In this document: positions 1 through 10,300 of the stretch, piece by piece
Layout of the letters: the number at the start of each line of letters is the position of its first letter
How positions within the stretch are numbered: position 1 is the first letter of the stretch
From: Pomphorhynchus laevis
Taxonomy: Eukaryota > Acanthocephala > Palaeacanthocephala > Echinorhynchida > Pomphorhynchidae
Reading direction: 5' to 3'
Length of the DNA stretch: 64,000 nucleotides
Assembly (NCBI GenBank): GCA_012934845.2
Contig: WNNJ02000974.1
Span: 53,110-117,109 of the forward strand
The notes under the pieces: generated by a model
Database searches by the model: none
What the model was told of the DNA's origin: nothing
The model's input: the letters and a program-made list of their open reading frames with translations, nothing else
Made by a program: the position numbers and the translations under genes

Positions 1-730
1 AAGGAGTTTAGAGAGGGTTGGGAGAAGTGAAATAGGACGGTACGAAGATGGTAGTGAGGAGTCGAGAGATTGCTTTTTGATGAGAGGACGAACAGTGGCG
101 CATTTCCAGATGGAAGGAAATGTACGGCTACGGATGGACGAGTCGAACAATGTTGTTAGGAAGGGTGAGACAGGAGCATATATTTTTAAGCAAGTGAGTG
201 GGAATTGGGTCAGAAGGAGAGGTTTTATTAGGTAATGACAGCAGAACCGAAGAAACTTCATCAGACGAAACGGGAAGAAGGTGGAATAGTTCTGGGAGGG
301 AAGTATTTAAAGAGAAGAGTGGGTACAAGTGGGCTATGGGTAGTAGGGAAAGTAAATTAGATAGCTTAGTTTGTAGATAAGAAGAAAATCCATCAGAATT
401 TATATTACAATGGGTAGATGATCGTGAAAGAATTGAGTTTAAGATTTTCCAATGAGATTTAGAGTTGGAAGATGACTCGAGTTGATTTCGCTAAAAGAGA
501 GTACGTTTAGTACGTATAAGAATACTACGATGTGAACGGCGTAGAGAAAAGTAGGAATCACGGAGATTTGTAGGAGTAAGTTGGAAGAACGTTTAATAAA
601 GCTTTTATCCATACGAAAAGAGTGACGGAGTCGAAGCTTAGAAAGACTACAGTCAGAATCGAACCAGGGATCATGGTGCAAGCGCTGAGAACGTCGAAGT
701 CGACTAGACAGAAGGTTATTGATGATAGAC
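1..730 (-). mobile_element. 5' part of a non-LTR retrotransposon (CR1/L2-like) ORF2, truncated
   Basis: Two minus-strand reading frames carry LINE signatures. The frame at 439-732 holds PWFDSDC followed by a basic stretch, the usual C-terminal end of an apurinic-type endonuclease before the linker. The frame at 128-328 holds NKTSPSDPIPTHLLK, which matches the LDPIPTxLLK motif at the N-terminal edge of CR1/L2-type reverse transcriptases. The two pieces are in the right order (endonuclease then RT) but different frames, so the copy is broken. The rest of the RT would lie before position 1. Base composition is visibly richer in G+A than the surrounding DNA. Clade assignment to CR1/L2 is inference from these two motifs only. 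Confidence 0.6.
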
Positions 731-775
731 ATAAGTTCAGAATCTTGTTTTAATAAAATAATGTATTTTTTTATA

Positions 776-893
776 GATACTCTGTTACCCGATATTTCTC
801 ACAGAATACTCTGTTACCCAATATTTATCACTAAATACTCTGTTACCCAATATTTCTTTCAGATACTCTTTTACCCAATATGTCTCATTTCTA
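776..893. repeat. 29-bp tandem repeat, four copies
   Basis: The word ATACTCTGTTACCC begins at about 777, 806 and 835, with a slightly altered fourth copy at 863. The period is 29, 29 and 28 bp. Between the words the text is a variant of CAATATTTCTCACAGA. It directly follows the LINE remnant and may be that element's associated microsatellite or an independent minisatellite. Confidence 0.75.
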
Positions 894-899
894 ATGTAT

Positions 900-3640
900 A
901 CGTCTTATAATATACTACTATTAAATTTAAACAGTCGAGCACATATTGTGGACATATACACGCGTACACTTGTAATTTTAAAATTCTTAATACGGCAATT
1001 AGCCTTGCATTTCCTTGTACGATAGTTCACTAAATAACGTTCAATAAACATATCGTATCATGCTTAGTTTCTTCTCGCAAGATTAGATTATCTCGTTCAA
1101 GTACGGATGTAAAAACTAGTTCGGTAAAGTCACACGAATCACATCCCCGATTTTCGCAGTTCTTCCACAGATTATAAAGTTGTCGATTTAAAGTTGTGTA
1201 CATAAGGGAATACAGTACATTTTATGTACATGCTATTCATCAACGCGTTTTACCTTAATCAACCTATAAAATCATTGTATAATTTCCTCTTAAATGGCTT
1301 GCAAATGATCAGTTGCGTGCATGGATAAATTATATTTTTAAACGTGTATTTTTAATTATAAATCTTTTTTAGTGTAATTATTATTTTTCTTTGGGATTAC
1401 CAAACATGCATCATTTCCATTGCACTCGATAAACCATTATCCAAAAATCCTATTTGATTTATTTTTTTTTCTCTTGGTTAGAAATCATTTCACATTGCAG
1501 AGCCATTTGTCCATTTGACTTGTTTACCGATCTTAATTTTTTCATATAAATTAAAGGCTACCATGATCAATATATCTGGTGTCTTTTAACTTAAACTGAT
1601 AAAATAATTTTTTGGTGGCGCCTTAATGATGACATAATATGAAGCATTTACAAATCTTCTACAAATGTCTGTTTTAAAGTAAAGATTTTATTTTTTATAT
1701 CACATAAGTTAATGCTTTATTTCCACTCTTTTATTTTTAATAATAAATATAATTTTTAAAGTTCAAATCCTATCTCTCATTTCGATACAAACCGCTTTGT
1801 TTTTGCTGTTTCTGAAATTATAATATAATTGTGATTATATATTTTTTATTTTCTCTGGAAGAATACATCATTCAATCGCACTCTGCAATGGTTACCTTTT
1901 TTCTACTGCGTGACGATTCTTATCAATGTATTATCCGTTCTTCTCTCGGGTCCTTCACGTGCGTACGTTCGTGCTTAATAACACTACTACTATTTTAAAA
2001 AACATTTCTTAAATCAGTATTTTACTTTGATCGAATTCCGTTATGGTCCAAATTACTCATTGTGTCACTTGTTGGAATTATAACTATCGTCGTTGTTCGA
2101 TTTTGCTTCAGGCCTCAACTACTGAATTCAGTGAAAGGTAAGAAACACACTTTAAAATGAGGCTAATAGTATAAATACATAACAGTTTTACACGTATGCA
2201 TTGTTTTACCAATTTCACTGTTCAAAATCGTTTTTAATCGCATAAAAATATGGCTCAATTTAATGTTCAAAAATTTTAATACACCTTGTTTGTAGAATCA
2301 CATAAACATTATCCCATAATGAATTTACTGTATTCAATGCGAATAAATAAATGATTTTGATCTCTTTCACGAATCTTTACTTTGATTAGTGAAGGAGTAA
2401 AATCTAATTAACAAAATTAATTTGAATAATGTTAATTAATATTAATATCATATTAACATTAATTAATATAAACTAATATCACAAATAAAATTAACACAAT
2501 GATATCACAAATCAAAGCAAATAAAATTACAACATTAAAAATTGCCAAATACAATTAAAACTATAATGGACAATGCAAACAACGTATGTGAAATTAAATT
2601 AACATAAAGTCCAAATTTGTAATCAATTTCGTCATTTAGACTTAGAATGTGTGATTCACATATACAATTGACACTAGTGCAGACCTAATTGTACACGTTG
2701 ATTTTGATTTATGTCTCAACACCAAAAGACTGCTGTTTCTAATAAATTATTTGTTATTTATATGTTTATCCGAATAATATTATGATGGTCCATTTTGTTT
2801 GTCTTTTATTAGAAATGCTAACTTAGTAAATTAACATTTTCTCTCTTACGTTTCACATTTAGAAATAATTTGATAACTAATGATGTCAATACTAAATAAA
2901 TTTATGTAATGCTATTTGCATTTTTTATATGATTACGTTTTTGGGTGCTATTTACATTTTATATAATTAACTTTGAATAAAATCCGATTATGAATAAAAT
3001 TTTAATATCAAATATGTAATGTGTGTTTAACAAATTAACACATGTTTTTAAATATTTAGATTTTTTAACAGTTTAGATAGCATAACATTGTATATTTGCT
3101 ACTTTTTAAAATTATACAAGAAAAACAAAATATTTTCATGCAATGTTATGCCCATGTCGTGTTAGATAGTTGATAAATCATTATATTTAAAACCGTGTTG
3201 GTTGTCATTTAATTATTTAAAGAGTTTGGCACATTGAAACATAATTATAGTGTAATATCCTTGTAATCTTATATACAATGGAATTTAGTTAAATATTATC
3301 CAGCGCTAGATTTAAAGCGCGAATTATCAAAGATTTGCGAGATTAATCTAGTCATTACAAATAAGATGAAGCATTCGTTTTTATAAGAACAATAAATATG
3401 TAGTTGTTTAATATGTGCTTATTTGTGTCTTTTTTTGAGGTTCATTACAAACTACTTGCAAACATTATATTTGTCAACATGTGATAATCATTATGCGGTA
3501 ATATCCTTCATTGTCGCGAAGCCTTGCCAATTTAATGATAAATTTATAAGTTATTTCTTAATGTTTCAAATTTATCTTGATTTTTAGCAGTTACTCTGCT
3601 TAACACTTTTAATTTCGACAAATTATTTGGTTTTAAAAAT
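900..3640. other. AT-rich non-coding stretch
   Basis: No convincing gene. Long runs of A/T with many stops in all frames. Two weak signals: a 26-nt stretch at 2112-2137 bounded by an AG acceptor and a GTAAGAAA donor, and a minus-strand open stretch at about 1030-1190 reading NCENRGCDSCDFTE, a Cys pattern resembling the zinc-finger-like segment before the GIY-YIG domain of Penelope-like elements. Either could be chance. Confidence 0.5.
2112..2137 (+). CDS. Possible 26-nt micro-exon of the PiT transporter gene
   Basis: The segment lies between TTTTGCTTCAG and the strong donor GTAAGA. In the frame that leaves one base at the 3' end it reads PQLLNSVK and would splice in phase with the exon starting at 4141. 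There is no homology support, so it is a splice-site argument only. Confidence 0.2.
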
Positions 3641-3649
3641 AATTTAAAC

Positions 3650-4105
3650 ATAATTTAAAATAATTTTTTAAATAATTCAAAATAATTTAAACTCTCAAGT
3701 GGCAAATTTTTATGGATAGATAATAAATAATATACTTTGTATTAGAATAAGATACTAGATAGTTTTATCAGAGGAAATACATCATTAGCATGTATTTGGC
3801 CCCGCTGCTATGTTGGGTAGAGGAGTTATGGGCCGAAACCTGATAGCATAGCAGTTCCTCCTGATGACCTCTAATCCTTATTCTGATACAACGTCTGTTA
3901 TTTATTAGTCAATTCATAAAAATTGACTTTTATTTTAAATTTCAATTTTTTTTATTTTAACTTTATATAAATAATAAAAAATCTAAAAACAATTATTAAT
4001 TTTATTATTTAATTATTAAATTTTGATTTAGCATTATTATGTTTTGTTTATTTTATAATTATATTAAATACGTAGACTCAGTTAGCTGATTTGATTATAT
4101 ATTAT
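3650..4105 (+). mobile_element. 5'-truncated copy of the endonuclease-less PLE family (3' end only)
   Basis: This segment matches the last part of the long element at 52.7-54.5 kb almost word for word. It contains the end of the RT frame (SSGKFLW region, 3690-3720), the structured 3' module with GGCCCC...GGGCCGAAAC and CTGCTATG...CATAGCAG (3790-3870), and the terminal TACGTAGACTCAGTTAGCTG near 4070-4090. All of the RT core is absent. It lies inside an inferred intron of the transporter gene and ends about 35 bp before the acceptor of the exon at 4141. Confidence 0.85.
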
Positions 4106-4140
4106 ATTAGTGTTTGTTATGTTGTACTTCTTTACGATAG

Positions 4141-4377
4141 GCAGTAATAGGTTATTAAATAAAACACAATATGCAAGCAGTTGTAATGACCCTGAAAAGA
4201 AGAAGAAATTGATTGATCGCGATCAGGACAATAATGTTTCAAAGCAGGAAGAAATTAAAGACAATCTTCACGATAAATTAAACGACCAGGAAGAAATTAA
4301 AGATCATGTGCACGATAAATCGAACGATCAGGAAGACGCGGACAATTTAAAGGATAACACTCGTATATTTACTATTG
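4141..4377 (+). CDS. SLC20A: PiT central-loop exon (charged, internally repeated)
   Basis: Acceptor TTTACGATAG, donor GTAGGAGG. It encodes a very polar segment with a run of KKKK and a degenerate 14-residue repeat ([14 protein letters not shown] / [14 protein letters not shown] / DQEDADN). It ends with one base of a codon, which matches the two-base start of the exon at 7866. Central loops of PiT proteins are poorly conserved, so assignment rests on phase, position and composition. It could instead belong to an unrecognised nested gene. Confidence 0.5.
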
Positions 4378-7300
4378 GTAGGAGGAATTATTTAATAAAT
4401 TATTATATATTAATAATAAATAATAATTAATATTAATTATTAATCGTACTCTAAATGTCATCATTCATATAAATTAATTTTGACCTACGAGTATGCAAGT
4501 TTATAAAAATAGTATTCACGTAAAACAATCGATACAAGCAAATATTGAGTTTATCCTAATCCATTAATCGTTAGCAATCATCTTGTCAGTTATCGTAGAT
4601 AATAGAGATTATGTCCGCTAAAATTAGTTGATTTGAATTTGAGAATTTGATCCCAGAGTTTGACGATTGTAATTATATACATTATTTGATAGTAGAATGG
4701 GTCGCACTGTGATCCACGAGCTTATAAGTTTCAGTTTTATAATTCGTGGATGTTGCTAAATATTTCAGTTCGATTACTTGCAGAGCAAACCTTTTTTATC
4801 ACTCCTAGGCGAGTTTATGGTAGACGGGAGCAGTCATCAATATTTTATGCCAAAACATTGAATGATCTGAATAGCACGTGGTTAGTTTAAAGAGGCTATG
4901 TCCATGCTACTACGTTAGCAAATTCTCGGAAATGCCTTTTTAATATATCACAAGGCAGCCGAAACGACTGATGGTAGTTCACCCTACTGATGAGTGCTGC
5001 CGGCTACCATCAGCTCGTCTAGGAGTGATAAGAAAGTCTGCTCTACTTGTAATCGAACTCCGGTTTTTGGCAACATCTACGATTATGAAACTGAGCTTAT
5101 TAGCTCCGGATCACAGTGGTACATAGTCTACGATTAAATTATTAAACTGTATCATGTAAAGGATCCTGTGAGCAAACAAGCAACGACAGCGATTAAATCT
5201 TCTACCGAATAGAATTAGGATAACAGGTAGCTTATGATTAGTATGAAGAGGCTAAGCCCATGCTACCACGTTAGCAAATTCTCGGAAATACCTATTTAAT
5301 ATATCGCAAGATAGCTGAAACGACTAATGGTAGTTCACCCTACTGATGAGGGCTGTCGGCTACCATCAGCTCGTCTAGGAGTGATAAATAAGCTTGCTCT
5401 TCTTGTAATCGAACTCCGATTTTTGAAAACACTTACAATTATAAAACTAAAGATTATTAGCTCCTTGAGCTAATAGTGTAGCACATCATACTATCAAATT
5501 GCAACTTGATTTCCACAATGTAAAACAAAAAATTTATCTTTCCAAAACCTTTCGGCTCTAGGGCCCAAATCAAGTTAATTACATTAACTTAAACTTTATT
5601 ACACAATTTATGGCGGCTTGTAAATATGATCAACGTTTAAACGTTGATTCTAAATATGTACCTGATATTTTTACTGATCAGTACCATCTCATTTTTATTT
5701 TGTTTATCATTAGGATAATTCCCTGCGATGATTTTATAAGCGAAGCAAGATTCTGTTAATTCATGTTCGTTGGCATGCTTGACTACATGGTCGGTAATTC
5801 TGTCATTTTAATGTCCGCTCGAATGTTATTTAGACGTAAACTTAAAAGTCGTTTTGCTTTCCCAACTGTTTTTTATATACTGCAAAATTTCAAAATATAG
5901 CTGTGATTTTCAAACATTCATAAGCATGTTGTCCATTCTTTGCGGGAACAATTAGGTATTTTAAGTTGATGTTATTTCTGATTATACCGTACGGCGTTTG
6001 TTGTATCTGGAAATATTTAAATTTCGAAATCTTATGCAAATAGGCAAAACCCAATCATATCTATAAATTACACTGTTGTGCTATCATGTAAAATATCTTC
6101 AGATCTTCTGTTTTAACAGTATCACAAGTAACTTGCGCTGTAACGTTGCGAAAATCACCTTATTTATCGAAAACATAAGCTTTCTACGACCAAATTGGTT
6201 TAAAATTAAGTTATCGAATGATTTGCATCTCACGCATGTTTATATTTAATCTGGTTAGGGCGATGCATATAATAAAAACACTCATTTATCTAGAAAGCAT
6301 CTGTTTACGAATATCTGTCAAAATATTTTCTAAAACGTCAACTTTGTCTTAATTGTCCATCAACTAGCCATTCAATTCTGCTTACAAAATTGATGGTCGC
6401 TGTCACTTATTTTTAGTTGGAGAACTCTCACTAAAATGGCTTCGCGGAATCAGTTCGTTTGATTGTATACAGTATTTAGAAAATACTGTATACTGTATAC
6501 AGTATTTAAATAAATAATTTTTATTTATTATTTATTATTTTTATTTAATTATTTATTTAAATAAATAAATATTTATTTATTTTTCTCTGGCCACGGTCAA
6601 TTCAGAGTAATAAACAAACTCTTCATTATTATCATTATCGTTATTATATTGTATTTTAGAAGCAGATAGCTGAGCAGATATAACAAAAATTAAATTAGAT
6701 AGTAAATACATAATTTTATAGTCAATATAGCGTCTAGATGATAAGATAATATGTATAATAGCATATGCTGTCGAGAAATAAACGTAATTGTGGTTAACGA
6801 TAAAGCCTATGAATATCCCAATATTACGTCTACATACTCGAGAGTTTAGAGTTTACCCTTATGTACAAAGTGTCGCTAAGAAATTATAAAGTAAGATGTG
6901 AGTGTTGCAGCTTCCTCGATCCAGCGCATACATGTCATACTGGTAGAACAACAATATCCCGTCATTTCGCAATTAGTAATTTATCAGCTAATGAATTAGA
7001 TCGCATTTTACAAGTACGTCGTATTAGAGCCCCATTTCAGCCCAATTCTGAATAATTATTATTTTGAAGTTCAAACCACAATAATATACATTAGCGCTAT
7101 TCGAATCTACGCTGCGGTATTATGTGGTCTTTCTAAACACTTGTAAAGTTCCCAAAGAAAGTCATATATACCACGTCAATCGAAAAGTTACGAAAAAGAT
7201 GAACAGCGCATTGATGAAATTGATCATACAGTTTTAATACCGTTTATCTTCCCGACATCCGGTAGGAATTGGTTAATAAGCACACAAAATGCTAAATGGA

Positions 7301-10300
7301 TAGCAAATCTAAAGGTTATTCGACAAAAAAAACATCTTATACTAGGATATCGCAATTATCCTTTCGAAAATCAGTGTTGCATTGCCGCGTGTATCGTAGG
7401 TGTGTATTACGCAACAACACGGTTGACTGTTATAGAACATTGACATCAAATTATAGATACGTGAATAAGAATATATTAAAGAACCAAATATTTTAAAAAA
7501 TTGTTCGACATAGAGATCTTTTAACTAAGGACTCCTTTATTATACAAAAATAAAATTATCGCTATTATATTGAAAACAAAAATAACATTTCAATTTTATC
7601 GCATTCGTGTTTGAAAATCCAACAAATTTTAAAATTTAAACTGCACAACTGAAGTCCGTCTAAACGGACTATAATCACCTATTTTTATTTTCAATCGTAT
7701 ACCTTCTTCTTAATGCATATCATCTTATTGTCATTCATACAAAAACATGTTGTTTTATTAATGAAATGTCTTTTTCTGTGAATATTCTGATTTTCTTTTA
7801 GTATACGTACTTTTGAACGACTAAAAATATCATATTCTATTTATCTGTAACATAACTTATTTTAGAGCGTCCTAAAATAAGTAAGGATGCTGAAGTTCAA
7901 GTTGATTATATCGCATTATTAAGTGATTATCCGGTACCAGCTGGGCGTGCCATACTCCCATTTTGTACGTTTGTTTAATAATTTTAATCTCACGTTACTC
8001 TCTTGTTGAATATATCTAGTTCACACTGGACAATTTCACAGTGCTGGCGGTGATTATCCTTACAATACACGAAGGACATACACTGAACCTGATAGAGGTT
8101 ATTCAACATATCGTCAGTCTTTCGAGGTACTTAATTATTTATTGATTCGCCGTTTATTTCTCTCACTATGACTGATTTTGTTTCTTTATGTAGAGATACA
8201 GACCAATGCCGAGAATCATTTTATCTCGTAATCCTTCAGATGTCTATCCGATGGATATTGCAATGCTTCACACTGGTAAGTACCTGAACATTATCTATTC
8301 ATTTTAATAATAAAATTACCAGTCTTCAATTTGATCTCATTGTCCCCTTATACTGCTGTCTGTGCAACGTTAGTTTTAAACAATAAGTTATTTTTATATT
8401 TGATGATATCTACGACAATAGGGCGTGTTCTGATTTTTAATTGATTTTATCACTTGTTTAGATAAGGACGTAGCTACTGTAATGAGTTCTATTGATGCTC
8501 AAACTCGTAGAAGTCCGATTGATCGTAACACTGTTCGAAAACTGCTAAGCAGCTCTGCTATTGTAACTAGTGATGACGATGATTCGGAATCCGATGAAAT
8601 ATCCGAACGTGTGCATTATATCGATGCAGTGAAAAGCCAAATGGTAATGCATTTGTTTAGTCATTGTAGTCATATATCGATGTAGTTTATGTATTGGCAG
8701 TTATTGTATCATCAAATCGATGCGTCCATTAAATTTGCATTTAATAATGAATTGCAAGCACGAAGATAAAATAGTATTGAATAAAGCATACAATGTCGAT
8801 AGCAGAATCGTTGAATCAATGAGTGAAAAAGTGATTTATTGCTATTGAAATATATCGATCAGTGATTTCTTAAAATAAATATCATTTGAAAATGCAGTCG
8901 TCCCTAGATAATTTTCCATCCGGATAATTTTCTATTTTGCTTATTTTTCCATATGTTTCTAATAACTGTAAATTTAAACGTGTTTATTTAGAACCCCTGG
9001 AATAATTTTCCACCCCGCTTTATTTTCCATAAATACTTTTAGCCCCGAAGAAATGAGTAAAAAACAACCGAAAGCAATCTCCAAGAGATGAACGGTTAAA
9101 GAGTAGAAAAAAATTAGGAGACTATGAATATGCAGAGACAAATAAAAAGCACAGAGGTGGATAAAACGCTAAAGGAATGGGTTGGTATTGTCTTAAACAA
9201 AGGAGTATTTCTCACAGACGATCTCTTGTCTTGCAAAGCACATGAAATTCACAATAACATTGTAAATAGGGAGAATATTTGTACATTGGATAAGGATAAA
9301 TTTACAGTTCTAATGACTGGATATATAGGTTTAAAAGAAGACAATTTAAAACTAAGACAGTGAAATGGGGAATGTTTTGAGCTAAGGAACACACCTTTGA
9401 AGACTTCAAGGTTTTATTCAATGAAAATAGAGAAATCTATGCTCGCAACTATTTCTTTAATTTTGACGAAGCAGCGTTATTTTATAAACTTGCTCCATAG
9501 AAAAAATATTTTGACCCGTGAAAGACCGTGTAACGCTCATACTATCATGTAATATGGTTATGTCTGAGACGCTTAAGCCTTTTGTACTTGTAAAATATGC
9601 AAATCCTAGAGCTCTAAAGATTTTTTACAGTGATTATTACTGCAGATATTCTACCAATACTATCGCTTGGATGACTTCAATGGAATTCGATAAGTGGCTA
9701 TTAGATTGGAACTTTAAACTTAAATCTAGAAGCAGAAAGATCTTATTGGTGCTGGACAATTGCACGGCTCACAAAATAACACGTGAAACATCCAACACAT
9801 AACTGTTATTTCTTCCCAAGAATAGCACAGTTAAGCTCCAACCTGTTGGTGCAGGAATAATTAGAAGCTTTAAAGCCAAGTATTATAGTTATCAGATGTC
9901 GTTCATATCAAGTAACATCACTGACGATGTGACAATGATTTGTCTCTATAAGCAGTTGTCTACCAAAGATACAAACATTTATTCTAAATACGCATGGGAC
10001 GATGTTACGAAGGATACCATCATTAATTGTTGAAGAAAGGTGTTTGACCAAACTGACATCGAGTAGAAAGATTTTCCGGATGAAAACATACTTTCTCAAG
10101 AAGAAGAGATTGAGGTATTTGATGGATTATCATAACATTTATTTATAAGCGATGTTATTCAAGAAGAGTTATTGGACTTTGAGCCCGATTTTCAAACTGT
10201 TTTTAAAGAGGAGCTTACTGAAGATGTTATCGATACCTCTTTTAAAGAAATGAAGACTCAAACAACGAGGAAACAAATGACGAAGTAGACATTGTTAATG

